From: Artemisia argyi
Taxonomy: Eukaryota > Streptophyta > Magnoliopsida > Asterales > Asteraceae
Reading direction: 5' to 3'
Assembly (NCBI GenBank): GCA_030686995.1
Contig: CM060697.1
Span: 108,508,706-108,572,705 of the forward strand
DNA: 64,000 nucleotides
The notes below the pieces were generated by a model. The model was not told the DNA's origin. It worked only from the letters and a program-made list of their open reading frames with translations, and did not search any database. Each line of letters opens with the position of its first letter. Positions within the stretch are counted from its first letter, which is position 1. This document shows positions 22,813 through 35,835 of this stretch, piece after piece. The position numbers were made by a program, and so were the translations under genes.

Positions 22813-24717
22813 ATCACGGATAATGATATCAAATTCTTGGAGGAGGAGAACCCAACGGAGAAGCCTCGACTTTGCATCTTGCTTTGCAAATAGGTACTTC
22901 AAAGCCGAGTGATCCGTATACACTACGCATTTAGTCAGGATCAAATATGGCTGGAATTTCTCAAAGGCATACACCACAGCTAGGAGTTCTTTTTCAGTGG
23001 TGGTGTAATGACTCTGAGCCTCGGTCATAGTTTTACTTGCGTAGTGTATAGGCTGAAAGTATTTTGCTTTACGTTGCCCCAAGACCGCACCTATGGCAAA
23101 ATCACTAGCATCGCACATAAGCTCAAAAGGTATGTCCCAATCGGGGGCAACAAGAATCGGTGCTTCGGTAAGCTTTTTCTTTAATGTTTCAAAAGCTTCG
23201 ATGCACTCAGGAGAGAAGATGAAAGGAGCATCCTTCTCGAGGAGATGGGTCATAGGCCGGGCAATCTTAAAGAAATCTTGGATAAACCTACGGTAGAAGC
23301 CGGCATGACCCAAAAAGCTCCTAACACCTTTAACGGTGGTGGGATGAGGTAATTTAGCAATGACATCGATTTTGGCTTTGTCAACCTCAATCCCGTTTTT
23401 TGAAATTTTATGGCCGAGGACTATGCCCTCTTTAACCATAAAGTGACTCTTCTCCCAGTTGAGACTTAAATTCATTTCTTTGCAACGTTTAAGCATCTGT
23501 TCCAAGTGGGAGAGACAGGTCTGGAATGAATCCCCGACGACTGAAAAGTTATCCATGAATACCTCCATGGTTTTCCCGATCATGTCGGAAAAGATAGACA
23601 TCATGCACCTCTGGAACGTGCCTGGAGCATTACATAAGCCGAAAGGCATACGTCTGTAAGCAAAACTTCTGTAGGGGCATGTGAAGGTAGTCTTCTCTTG
23701 ATCCTGGGGATCAATGGGGATTTGGAAGTAACCCGAAAAACCATCGAGGAAGCAGTAGTATTCATTCCCCACAAGTCTTTCAAGCATCTGGTCCATGAAA
23801 GGGAGAGGAAAATGGTCTTTACGGGTGGCTTCATTCAACTTTCGATAGTCAACACATACTCGCTAACCCGTGACCAAACGAGTCGGAATCAACTCGTTAT
23901 CCTCGTTGGTGACAACGGTAATGCCACCCTTTTTAGGAACATAATGAATTGGGCTAACCCAAGGACTGTCAGATATAGGGTAAATCAATCCCGCATCAAG
24001 AAGTTTTAGAACCTCTTGTTTGATAACTTCGTGGATTTTAGGATTTACCCTTCTCTGTTGTTGCACTGCTGGCATAAAGTCATCCTCCATTAAGATTTTA
24101 TGAGTACAAAAGTTCGGGCTTATGCCCTTAATGTCGGAGAGTTTCCAAGCGATTGCTTGTTTATGTGACTTAAGAAACTTTAGGAGTGCTGCCTTTTCCT
24201 CATCTTTTAAGTCTTTAGCAATAATGACGGGTAATTTATCATCACCCTCCAGAAATGCATATTCTAGATGAGGAGGCAAGTCCTTGAGCTCAACCTCGGG
24301 AAAGTCTTCAGTTATTTCTACATTTTTGACTTCCGCTTTATGAAGTATTTTTGGAGTCGGAGTATCGTCATTTAACAATCTTTCAAGGAGAAGAATGTCC
24401 CCCTCCGGGTCAAGATAGTTTTCATCAATCCCATCTGGGATTGAACTATCCTGAGCAAGAAAAGCCTCGAGCTCTTCCAGAAGGAAGTCACCTCCCTCAA
24501 ACGGAGTGAGGGAAGGGGAAGAGTCGAAAATGATAGGATCAGTAGAAGGAGTGGCACTGCCACTTGCTGAGAAACCAAGGACTTCTTGAGAAGACTCCTC
24601 AGACGCAACATCGATGATGTCAATTCGGTTAACCGTTTCAGCGTCATAATTGGAGGAGTATCTTGTAGTCTGATCAAGATTGAATGTGATGGCTTCGCCA
24701 CCAACACGTAGAGTGAT
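22813..24717 (-). pseudogene. pol (RT-RNase H): Reverse transcriptase and RNase H of element A
   Basis: The frame runs from a linker after the protease, through the RT N-terminus (QRRVNPKIHEVIKQEV), a stop codon TAG just before 23862 in a context where the family has tryptophan (VTG-stop-RVCVDY), the fingers and palm ([30 protein letters not shown]), and RNase H ([15 protein letters not shown]). The catalytic box reads VFMDNFSV, that is D-N in place of D-D, which should abolish activity. Both the stop and the D-to-N change are G-to-A in element sense, the pattern left by decay of methylated cytosine. The RT would copy element RNA into cDNA in virus-like particles. It is dead here. Confidence 0.85.
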
Positions 24718-25089
24718 TTATTCTTCGTATACATCGATTAAAGCATGACCCGTTCTTAAGAATCCCCTCCCGAGAATGAGAGGAACTCTTGGGTCAGCAT
24801 CGAAATCAACAATCACGAAATCTGCCGGAAAATGGAACTTTCCTACTTTCACGAAGATATCTTCGGCAATGCCGAGAGGACGGTATATAGTACGGTCTGC
24901 AAGCTCGAGAGTCATGCAGGTCGGAGCGAGAGCAGGTAGAGAGAGTCTTTTCCAGACTGAGTAAGGCATCAGGTTAATGCTTGCGCCAAGATCGGCCAAG
25001 GCAAAGCATTCAACCATCCCAGGGAAAACACAAGGAATGAGAAATTTCCCGGGATCTCCAAGCTTTTCGGGAAGCTTTTTCAAGAGCAC
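24718..25089 (-). pseudogene. pol (protease): Aspartic protease of element A
   Basis: 124 codons with the catalytic [15 protein letters not shown] motif (D-x-G present), the LELADRTI region and PLILGRGFL near the end. It matures GAG-POL. Upstream it is out of frame with gag (frameshift near 25085). Downstream it ends at TAA 24718-24720, after which the same frame continues without interruption into the RT linker, so the stop is a point change. Confidence 0.8.
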
Positions 25090-25876
25090 TGCTCATTGAG
25101 TGAAGTTTTTGCCATCTCACAGAGTTTTTCTTTGTTGCTTATCAGATTTTTGATTGTCGAGGCAAACTTAGGCATGAGAAGAAGAGCATCCGCGAAGCTA
25201 ATATCAAAGTGTAATTCTTGGAAAATTTGATAAAATTTTTCCATCTGATGGTTAGCTTTTTCGCGGTTCTTTTGATCATTCAAACGTGAAGGATATGGAA
25301 TTGAAGGCTTAGGATCATTCTTTGGGATTTCATCAGAACTCACAGGGGGATCAAATACAACTTTCGACTTATGAGTCGGGACCGGGACAACTTGAGGGTG
25401 GACGTTGTTGATACCTCCGTTATTAATAGGAAGTACCTTGTCCGTGGTGACCTCAGGCTCACGTTCCGCTACCTTAGGAGGAGAAGATGAGGTAGAAGGA
25501 ATTGAGGGTCCATTGTATGATACCCCACTTCGGGTGGTGATCGCTTTGACATTGCCCCTCGGGTTAGCGATCGTGTTGCTCGGTAGTGTACCCGGGCCCG
25601 AGGGTCGATCATTTAAAGACTTCTGAAGCTCAGAGATCTTGCTGATCAATAACCGATTCGTTTCCTCTTGTGCTTTCATGAATTGTTTTAGCACTTCATC
25701 TGAGGAAGACGAGGGTGGAACAACGTTTTGAGGAGGATTTTGAACACGATTGTTTTGAAAATTCCCTTGATTTTGATTGTTGTTACCCTGAAAATTGTTT
25801 CTCTGATTGAAATTACCCTGATTGTAATTTCCTTGATTTTGGTTTCTTTGAAAATTTCCTTGAAAACCTTGGTTTT
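25080..25876 (-). pseudogene. gag: GAG C-terminal part of element A (downstream of element D)
   Basis: The frame contains Asn/Gln/Gly-rich repeats (NQGNYNQGNFNQ type) and a region ending in ITTRSGVSYNGP and FASTIKNLI, typical of the GAG-protease junction in Athila elements. It is separated from the N-terminal part by the 9.96 kb element D inserted at a GTTTT target in this N/Q-rich stretch. Its apparent first ~18 codons (25931-25877) belong to the D LTR. Confidence 0.8.
25872..25876. other. Left target site duplication of element D (GTTTT)
   Basis: GTTTT immediately before the LTR start TGTAAC is repeated at 35836-35840 immediately after the second LTR. A 5 bp duplication is normal for LTR retrotransposons. 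Confidence 0.95.
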
Positions 25877-26988
25877 TGTAACAATTCGCAATTTCAGGAC
25901 AATTACTATTCCCAGAAAATTCACTATTCACTTTTACTATTCATGTTACTATTCATTTTTACTATTCATTTCTTTCCGAAATTTTCCCGAAAGTTGATTT
26001 TTATTTGATATTCTCGAATGATAAATCATTTCCATGGCAAATTAAATGTTTGACATTCGTCAGATCATTTTCGTGAAAGTTATTAAGGAATTACATGGAA
26101 TTACACGTTTTAGGGTAAAACGTCAATCAGAAATTCTACGCACAATGAAATTCAACCCCGTCAGGTGACCCCGCATCAGAAAAATGTTTGACACACTCAT
26201 GATTTATTTGAGAATTAATCGTGACTGAGAAAAACATGACCAAAGACTTCCCGGCAGGTCACCCAAGCCTGTACTACTCTCGCATGAGCACGCTTAACCG
26301 TTTGGGCGATTAACCGTTAGACCACAAAACGCGTTTCTAAGACTATTTGAGTTTTCAACTTATTAGAAAAGTCAACATATTCTTTCCCTCCCCCATTGAC
26401 CAAAAATCATTCCTTGATTTTATAAGTCATTTCGTGATTTTTAGGCTTACGGTTTGATGTCTAAAAGACATTTAATACCAACCGACACTAGACTGAGCCC
26501 AGTCTAGACATTATAAGTCATTTTAAATCATTTTTATCACATTAGAAAAGTAACATTTTACTTTTCTCAATTTTACGCAATATTCGTACGTTTTACGTAT
26601 TACGCGTTTTAGACCCGTGTTTCCAGTTTTTAGCAGGGTTTTAGCACCCGATAGAACCTACCACTCATTTTATATTTTATTATGGACTATATGGACATGT
26701 TTAACCATACTTTCAAATTCCATAATTTTACGACACCCGGTTTTACGTTTTGAGGCTTAATCATTTACGATTGGCATTCCCCGGAGTCAAAACTAACCAA
26801 GTATCTTGGATAATACCAAGAAAAGTCCACACCCTTGCTCTCCAAGCTTACAAACCGACCTAGGGGGGGGGGGAGTCATCCCATGTGGCTTCATCTCATG
26901 AAATTACCCCTAGATCATCTCTAAATTACAACTTGGTCACCAAGTTTTGGTAATTTCCTACTAGTTTCCTAACCTCCTCATTTTGGAC

Positions 26989-26996
26989 TATAAATA
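26989..26996 (+). promoter_or_regulatory. TATA box of the element D 5' LTR
   Basis: TATAAATA lies in front of a C/T-rich stretch (CTCCCTTCCTCCCCTC), a usual plant LTR promoter arrangement on the element's sense strand. An identical copy is in the 3' LTR near 33348. The transcription start would be about 30 bp downstream. Confidence 0.55.
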
Positions 26997-28002
26997 CTCC
27001 CTTCCTCCCCTCATTTAAACGCCACCCTTCACCCTCCCCATCTTCTCATCCTTAGCTCATTCTCTTCCAAGTATCATGCAAGATTCAAGTACAAGTTCAA
27101 GGTTGAAACCCTAGTTTCTTTTAGATAATCAAAACTCTTCCAAATCCCTAATATACTTGGTGATTTCTCTTGAGTTTAAATCTACTCAATTCACCTCAAC
27201 CTTCATCATCCATCTTTCAATAATACCAAGGGTAGAAAGATTGCATGAAGTGAAAAAGGGTTGAAGCAAGTCTATCAATGTCCTATCCTTACATGTTAAC
27301 TTCCTTTCATCTTTGAAAGCCAAAAGTTGTGAGCCAAACCCTAACATGATTCTTGTTAAATAATCATATTCATGTTATTTACATATTATTTGTGCTATAT
27401 TATGTCTTGTATTCATGTCCATGATGTATAAAAGTGAGTAAAACAAGTTATTGTACATGATTGATAAGACAAGTTACTATAACAAGCAAACTAGTGACTT
27501 TCTTGGTAAGACCTGATCAAAATGGTAAAAATATGATATTTGATCATTACATATTACAGTAGAGGACTTAACAAGGAAACCGTAGCAACTTGAACCACCC
27601 AAAACGAGTATACGAGTCAAAAGTTACGCCCATTTGAAGTTACCAAAGATTTCCGGCAAACTGCCAAATACCATTCTGATCAAATTTGGGTTTTTAAAGT
27701 CACACTTCTGGTCCGATTCATCAAAAAGTTAAAACACGAAAGTTGTCCGGAATGACGTTTTCGTTCAGGAACAAAGAAGCTCGAGCCCTGAAAACGCTTT
27801 CCGAGTGATAAAATTCTTCAAATTCAAAACAGCCCATTTTTAGACCAAAGTCACTAGATTATGGTTATACTTTAAAAGGAACAAGAGGTCTTATGACCTA
27901 TAATCAAGACCACCACCATGGCTAGAGCCAAGGTTGTGTCTCATGACCTTGGAACAAGGACCAAAGGTCATGGCTAGGCCATGACGAAATGACCATACCA
28001 AC

Positions 28003-28135
28003 TTACCAAGGCGAAAACATGAGTTAAGACCATATATACATACCAAGGCGAAAACATGAGTTAATACCATATATACATACCAAGGCGAAAACATGAGCTA
28101 ACGACCATATAAACTTACCAAGACAAATACATGAA
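28003..28135 (+). repeat. Short tandem repeat in the element D LTR (about 3.5 copies)
   Basis: Units of 37-39 bp with the core ACCAAGGCGAAAACATGAG and ACCATATATACAT. The array recurs at about 34363-34495 in the other LTR. The short minus-strand ORF here is a product of the repeat. Confidence 0.85.
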
Positions 28136-29478
28136 CAAGAGTTGGCGATAACTTGAACATACAATTTGGATCTACTTCATCTAAAGAACCATGAGATATT
28201 ACAAAGAAAAATGGTCATACAAGACTTATGAAACATACCCTAATAACAATCTTCATGTACTAATAAACTTTCCTAAGTTTATTCAAATATCGCACATGTA
28301 ACCTTTCGGATCAAAACTTATATCTATATATTTCATCAACTACTACAATAGTAGGGAGCCTCATGTGAGGAGTTCATTATGTAAGCCGTCGAGATGAGTT
28401 GTGGATTTACGAGTTAAAGTGTCCTGGCTCCTCGAACGCTTACTAACATGACTTCTGAATTATGTCGGCCCGAATGGTAGTAAACGATATACAAAACATA
28501 CATGTTTCATGAATCATTTCTTTCAAAGACTTACACTATACATCATACCACATCATGGACTAAATGCAAGATATATATATAGGCACTACTTCATATTCTT
28601 TACTCCGATCCTAAGTCGCAACATTCGATTATAGGTTGCTCGTAGAAACCTTCACGATTCAACCGTTACATTCATTACTTGCTATCTTACTTAAGGTGAG
28701 TTCATAGCCCCACTTTCGATTACTTAATTGTTTTACAAACCCTTGGGGGAATACATGCTATTTATAACCGAGCACAATGTTTTTAAATTGTATGCTTACC
28801 TGATTGTTTTATTATCACTAAGTACCAGCCTTGCTAAACCGATATCCTTTATTATGAACCATTTAATCACTAGCAATAGTGAGCGCGAATATTGTGAATA
28901 GGCCTATTGGGATTGACGAATCCCATTTGTATTGACTAAGTTCAAACAAATGCATTAATATTTGAGATTTAGGTATGTTAGCAAAGTACCTACCGGGATA
29001 AATCTGCCGATCGATATTGGTACACGTTAACGTTATGGTGTCATAAGCTTAGTGTATAATACATGTTCTGGGCGTATAATAACGTAGCCTACCTGTTTTG
29101 TTTTCCAAACATTGGTGTGAGTCTACAGCTCACACTACCAACATATTGTGTTCAAACGATTAAACAAACTCTATGAATATCACTCAACCTTTGTGTTGAC
29201 CTCTCAAGCATGTATTTCAGGTTCATGACGATCAAGGATGGCACGGATACTCAAGAGGGCTATAAATTTTATTATCATTCAAAACTCACTTAATGTGATT
29301 TGTAAACATGGAACCAATTGGGACCTCATTTTATAATCTCTGATATTTATATATTTTGAATGATACATCTTTTAAAACGACTCAATTGGAGTTCGTTTTC
29401 TATTATTGTGACTATTGTGCCGTCGAGTAACACCCAGTTCGAATTCCGCTGCATCCATGAATTGGGGGTGTTACAGAT

Positions 29479-29490
29479 TGGTACCAGAGC
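29479..29490 (+). other. Primer binding site of element D (tRNA-iMet type)
   Basis: TGGTACCAGAGC, 3 bases after the LTR, differs at one position from the complement of the plant initiator tRNA-Met 3' end (TGGTATCAGAGC). Confidence 0.85.
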
Positions 29491-29820
29491 CATGGTTATA
29501 GAGAAACGGGTCTAATTGAGACCTAAACTATAACCACATGTACAAGCAAAAACATTTTATAGCCTTCCGCTCTCCGTGTCTTCCATCCTCCAGACGATTA
29601 TGGACTTAGTAAGCATGTTATGCTTCACAAACATATTAGTATATTCATATATACCCATTTTGAGCATTTCCCCTTAAGCATTAGTATATTGATATATAAA
29701 CTCGGTTATTTTCAATCATTTATCTAAACAATGGACTAAACATATCTGTGTATGCCTATTCTAAGGCATTTCGGCACAGCCACACTCTCCCAATCATGTT
29801 CCTACTCCAACATTATATGT

Positions 29821-30226
29821 CCAAGACATTGTAACTAATTACAATGGTCTCATTCACTTTTCAAGACATTGTATGTTACAATGGTCTCATTCACTTTTCC
29901 AAGACATTGTGAGATACAATGGTCTCATTCATTTTCCAAGACATTGTGAGATACAATGGTCTCATTCATTTTTTCAAGACATTGTGAGATACAATGGTCT
30001 CATTCATTTTTTCAAGACATTGTGAGATACAATGGTCTCATTCATTTTCCAAGACATTGTGAGATACAATGGTCTCATTCATTTTCCAAGACATCGTATT
30101 ATACAATGGTCTTAACCATTTCTCAAATGTTTTGAGTCACACAATGGTCTAACCTACTTCCCAGACATTGTGAATTGCACAATGGTCTAATTTACTTCCG
30201 AGACATTGTGATTTACGTAATGGTCT
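29821..30226. repeat. ~37 bp minisatellite with internal inverted repeat in element D
   Basis: About 11 units of the form AAGACATTGTGAGATACAATGGTC are separated by TCATTCATTTT. Each unit holds CATTGT...ACAATG, an inverted repeat around a variable 5-9 base loop (GAGAT, ATGTT, AACTAATT). In later units the arms change slightly. 29491-29820 and 30227-31714 otherwise hold no supported gene; the 30343-30549 frame has no domain. Confidence 0.9.
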
Positions 30227-31714
30227 CTGGAATTATTCCATCACATCATCAATATCATTTCATATGATATCAAAAACCCATCACAATCTATCGATTTCCA
30301 AACAAGAAATATGAGATTTCTAAAGGACAAACTAATCCATCATTGACAAAAGCTCAAGTTCAGCCCTACATTCATCAAAGTTTTCTTCTGAAACCTTCAT
30401 TATTAAAAGTTCGTGATCCTGGCCAAGTATGTTCTATTTTAGAACTACTTAAAACTTCCTTTCCATACGTACCTACCCTTACTATCTTCTATGCAATGGA
30501 ATATGAAAACATACGTTACAAGTCTTGTATGGGCGGGACTTACAATTGAAGGGTTTGACATCGCCTTTGTTTAGTGGACAGTTTCCCGAAAGCAACGGAC
30601 ATATCAAAAGTATACCTAATTTAGGTATTTGAAAATTTTATCGAACCTTGGCTAAATATAGACTAGTCACCTATATTTAACCTAGGGACAGTGGAATATA
30701 GTCTGACTAACTATATTCGACTTAGAATTTTCAAATACTGAGAATAGTTGTACTAGGGTTATGTTTAGATTGATTTCCTACATGAACACGATAAACCACC
30801 AGAATACATTAAAACAATCTAGAGACACGATAGTGTGTTACCACTCAGCGAAATCTTAACACTTTATTTGTACTACCTAACTTCATTCTTGAAAGTTTTC
30901 ATTTATGAGATAAACCGAACTACTATCTTGGGATAGTTATCAATTATTCTCTTCATCCTGTAGAAGTACTATCCTGTTTAGGTCCTAAGGATACCATTCC
31001 ATCATAAACCTTTAAAATCTCTTAAGATTTTTAAAGCAAACTCAACATCTATACCTAAGAGTATTAATGTTAAGCATACATTACACACTTTTGTTCATCA
31101 ACATATCACATCATTATCTTCACAACCGTTACAAACACAAGCTCATTAACAGATCTTGATGCACTTTTAAAGCTCAAATCATCCTTAGTTACACCACAAG
31201 TACCCTCATCAGCTTTACAAGATTGAATATTCATCTTGTACTTTTGGAACACCAGTATCATCTCGTAATACCCTACCTTGTAACTTACCGACTAAGTATT
31301 AATGTTGTGTAGGATGATTTGTAATTATTTGAATGGATTGGGATGCCTTTTCATTTAAATAAAGACATTGTAAGTCACCAAACCATAAATTTATATTTCC
31401 TTATTTACATTGTTTGGGATGCCTCTCTATGTAAATAAAGAATTATAAACAAGTGGGCTTATTTGTATCCGAAATAACATAAGTATGAAGTCAATAAACA
31501 CTAGGTACAACAACCGATTACCTACTAGGCTATGATTGCAATTACTATCTCAATTCCTATTAATATTCGACTGCTATATCAATTTCCTTTGATATTCGAC
31601 TATTACCATACCTCTCCTACATAAAAGTAAGCCTCATGCTACACCATACACTGAAATGACAAATCAAATTACATCACCGGTAATCCCATACTTTAGTCCT
31701 CATAAGTAACCACA

Positions 31715-32202
31715 CCTGTTCATCGACACACGACGCAGACCCCTAGAATTCCATGTCGGAGACAGGGTTATGCTAAAGGTATCGCCTTGGAAAGGCTTGA
31801 TACGATTCAGTAAACGAGGAAAACTAAACCCAAGATACATCGGACCATTCAAAATCCTAGCCAGGGTTGGCCCTGTGGCGTACAGACTTGAGCTTCCATC
31901 AGAACTCAGTAGTGTACACCCCACTTTCCATGTATCTAACCTAAAGAGATGCTTGTCAGATGAATCACTCGTGATTCCACTCGATGAAATTCAACTCAAT
32001 GACGATCTTCAATTTATTGAGGAACCCGTAGAAATCATGGACCGAGAGGTCAAACAACTCAAGCAAAAGCCGTATTCCAATTGTCAAAGTTCGTTGGAAC
32101 TCACGACGTGGTCCTGAATACACATGGGAACGAGAGGACCAGATACGAAAGAAATACCCACATCTTTTTACCAACAAAGTTTCTACTCCCAACGCAAATT
32201 GA
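31715..32202 (+). pseudogene. pol (integrase): Integrase C-terminus and chromodomain remnant of element D
   Basis: The frame starts with [20 protein letters not shown], the usual region after the integrase core, then a GPF/Y-type module ([21 protein letters not shown]) and [13 protein letters not shown]. It continues into a chromodomain ([15 protein letters not shown], then in another frame [18 protein letters not shown]). A one-base frameshift lies near 32066, and the stop is TGA at 32200-32202. The chromodomain directs integration toward marked chromatin in chromoviruses. The integrase catalytic core is absent upstream, so this is a 3' remnant of a large internal deletion. Confidence 0.85.
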
Positions 32203-32224
32203 TCTCCGGGACGGAGCTCTCATA

Positions 32225-32236
32225 TGGGGTGGAGAC
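32225..32236 (+). other. Polypurine tract of element D
   Basis: GGGGTGGAGAC directly precedes the right LTR start TGTAAC at 32237. It would prime plus-strand DNA. Confidence 0.75.
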
Positions 32237-35200
32237 TGTAACAATTCGCAATTTCAGGACAATTACTATTCCCGGAAAATTCACTATTCACTTTTACTAT
32301 TCATGTTACTATTCATTTTTACTATTCATTTCTTTCTGAAATTTTCCCGAAAGTTGATTTTTATTTGATATTCTCGAATGATAAATCATTTTCATGGCAA
32401 ATTAAATGTTTGACATTCGTCAGATCATTTTCGTGAAAGTTATTAAGGAATTACATGGAATTACACGTTTTAGGGTAAAACGTCAATCAGAAATTCTACG
32501 CACAACGAAATTCAACCCCGTCAGGTGACCCCCGCATCAGAAAAATGTTTGACACACTCATGATTTATTTGAGAATTAATCGTGACTGAGAAAAACATGA
32601 CCAAAGACTTCCCGGCAGGTCACCCAAGCCTGTACTACTCTCGCATGAGCACGCTTAACCGTTTGGGCGATTAACCGTTAGACCACAAAACGCGTTTCTA
32701 AGACTATTTGAGTTTTCAACTTATTAGAAAAGTCAACATATTCTTTCCCACCCCATTGACCAAAAATCATTCCTTGATTTTATAAGTCATTTCGTGATTT
32801 TTAGGCTTACGGTTTGATGTCTAAAAGACATTTAATACCAACCGACACTAGACTGAGCCCAGTCTAGACATTATAAGTCATTTTAAATCATTTTTATCAC
32901 ATTAGAAAAGTAACATTTTACTTTTCTCAATTTTACGCAATATTCGTACGTTTTACGTATTACGCGTTTTAGACCCGTGTTTCCAGTTTTTAGCAGGGTT
33001 TTAGCACCCGGTAGAACCTACCACTCATTTTATATTTTATTATGGACTATATGGACATGTTTAACCATACTTTGAAATTCCATAATTTTACGACACCCGG
33101 TTTTACGTTTTGAGGCTTAATCATTTACGATTGGCATTCCCCGGAGTCAAAACTAACCAAGTATCTTGGATAATACCAAGAAAAGTCCACACCCTTGCTC
33201 TCCAAGCTTACAAACCGACCTAGGGGGGGGGGAGTCATCCCATGTGGCTTCATCTCATGAAATTACCCCTAGATCATCTCTAAATTACAACTTGGTCACC
33301 AAGTTTTGGTAATTTCCTACTAGTTTCCTAACCTCCTCATTTTGGACTATAAATACTCCCTTCCTCCCCTCATTTAAACGCCACCCTTCACCCTCCCCAT
33401 CTTCTCATCCTTAGCTCATTCTCTTCCAAGTATCATGCAAGATTCAAGTACAAGTTCAAGGTTGAAACCCTAGTTTCTTTTAGATAATCAAAACTCTTCC
33501 AAATCCCTAATATACTTGGTGATTTCTCTTGAGTTTAAATCTACTCAATTCACCTCAACCTTCATCATCCATCTTTCAATAATACCAAGGGTAGAAAGAT
33601 TGCATGAAGTGAAAAAGGGTTGAAGCAAGTCTATCAATGTCCTATCCTTACATGTTAACTTCCTTTCATCTTTGAAAGCCAAAAGTTGTGAGCCAAACCC
33701 TAACATGATTCTTGTTAAATAATCATATTCATGTTATTTACATATTATTTGTGCTATATTATGTCTTGTATTCATGTCCATGATGTATAAAAGTGAGTAA
33801 AACAAGTTATTGTACATGATTGATAAGACAAGTTACTATAACAAGCAAACTAGTGACTTTCTTGGTAAGACCTGATCAAAATGGTAAAAATATGATATTT
33901 GATCATTACATATTACAGTAGAGGACTTAACAAGGAAACCGTAGCAACTTGAACCACCCAAAACGAGTATACGAGTCAAAAGTTACGCCCATTTGAAGTT
34001 ACCAAAGATTTCCGGCAAACTGCCAAATACCATTCTGATCAAATTTGGGTTTTTAAAGTCATACTTCTGGTCCGATTCATCAAAAAGTTAAAACACGAAA
34101 GTTGTCCGGAATGACGTTTTCGTTCAGGAACAAAGAAGCTCGAGCCCTGAAAACGCTTTCCGAGTGATAAAATTCTTCAAATTCAAAACAGCCCATTTTT
34201 AGACCAAAGTCACTAGATTATGGTTATACTTTAAAAGGAACAAGAGGTCTTATGACCTATAATCAAGACCACCACCATGGCTAGAGCCAAGGTTGTGTCT
34301 CATGACCTTGGAACAAGGACCAAAGGTCATGGCTAGGCCATGACGAAATGACCATACCAACTTACCAAGGCGAAAACATGAGTTAAGACCATATATACAT
34401 ACCAAGGCGAAAACATGAGTTAATACCATATATACATACCAAGGCGAAAACATGAGCTAACGACCATATAAACTTACCAAGACAAATACATGAACAAGAG
34501 TTGGCGATAACTTGAACATACAATTTGGATCTACTTCATCTAAAGAACCATGAGATATTACAAAGAAAAATGGTCATACAAGACTTATGAAACATACCCT
34601 AATAACAATCTTCATGTACTAATAAACTTTCCTAAGTTTATTCAAATATCGGACATGTAACCTTTCGGATCAAAACTTATATCTATATATTTCATCAACT
34701 ACTACAATAGTAGGGAGCCTCATGTGAGGAGTTCATTATGTAAGCCGTCGAGATGAGTTGTGGATTTACGAGTTAAAGTGTCCTGGCTCCTCGAACGCTT
34801 ACTAACATGACTTCTGAATTATGTCGGCCCGAACGGTAGTAAACGATATACAAAACATACATGTTTCATGAATCATTTCTTTCAAAGACTTACACTATAC
34901 ATCATACCACATCATGGACTAAATGCAAGATATATATATAGGCACTACTTCATATTCTTTACTCCGATCCTAAGTCGCAACATTCGATTATAGGTTGCTC
35001 GTAGAAACCTTCACGATTCAACCGTTACATTCATTACTTGCTATCTTACTTAAGGTGAGTTCATAGCCCCACTTTCGATTACTTAATTGTTTTACAAACC
35101 CTTGGGGGGAATACATGCTATTTATAACCGAGCACAATGTTTTTAAATTGTATGCTTACCTGATTGTTTTATTATCACTAAGTACTAGCCTTGCTAAACC

Positions 35201-35835
35201 GATATCCTTTATTATGAACCATTTAATCACTAGCAATAGTGAGCGCGAATATTGTGAATAGGCCTATTGGGATTGACGAATCCCATTTGTATTGACTAAG
35301 TTCAAACAAATGCATTAATATTTGAGATTTAGGTATGTTAGCAAAGTACCTACCGGGATAAATCTGCCGATCGATATTGGTACACGTTAACGTTATGGTG
35401 TCATAAGCTTAGTGTATAATACATGTTCCGGGCGTATAATAACGTAGCCTACCTGTTTTGTTTTCCAAACATTGGTGTGAGTCTACAGCTCACACTACCA
35501 ACATATTGTGTTCAAACGATTAAACAAACTCTATGAATATCACTCAACCTTTGTGTTGACCTCTCAAGCATGTATTTCAGGTTCATGACGATCAAGGATG
35601 GCACGGATACTCAAGAGGGCTATAAATTTTATTATCATTCAAAACTCACTTAATGTGATTTGTAAACATGGAACCAATTGGGACCTCATTTTATAATCTC
35701 TGATATTTATATATTTTGAATGATACATCTTTTAAAACGACTCAATTGGAGTTCGTTTTCTATTATTGTGACTATTGTGCCGTCGAGTAACACCCAGTTT
35801 GAATTCCGCTGCATCCATGAATTGGGGGTGTTACA
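32237..35835 (+). repeat. 3' LTR of element D
   Basis: 3599 bp, the same length as the left LTR, with about 16 scattered differences by eye. It is followed by the GTTTT duplication at 35836-35840. Confidence 0.95.

Larger units (their letters stand above)
25877..29475 (+). repeat. 5' LTR of element D
   Basis: 3599 bp, TGTAAC...GTTACA. It includes a TATA box (26989-26996) and a ~38 bp tandem repeat (28003-28135). It is almost identical to 32237-35835. Confidence 0.95.
25877..35835 (+). mobile_element. Element D: deleted chromovirus-type Ty3/gypsy element
   Basis: Two LTRs of exactly 3599 bp each (TGTAACAATT...GGGTGTTACA) flank only 2761 bp of internal sequence. It has a tRNA-iMet-type primer binding site after the left LTR, a polypurine tract before the right LTR, and the remains of the integrase C-terminus plus chromodomain near the 3' end, so it reads on the + strand. 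Gag, protease, RT and most of integrase are missing. I count about 16 differences between the LTRs (~0.4%), a recent insertion that must have moved with proteins from relatives. Tekay/Del-type chromovirus is the likely lineage. Confidence 0.93.

Noticed and set aside
24372..24734. 120-codon minus-strand ORF between protease and RT
   Set aside because: It is in another frame. The real pol frame continues from 24717 to 24378 without a stop and has the expected linker composition.
29821..30226. CRISPR-like array
   Set aside because: Units are contiguous ~37 bp minisatellite repeats without distinct spacers, in plant nuclear DNA.
30343..30549. 68-codon ORF in element D
   Set aside because: Too short, no domain, and located in decayed internal sequence.
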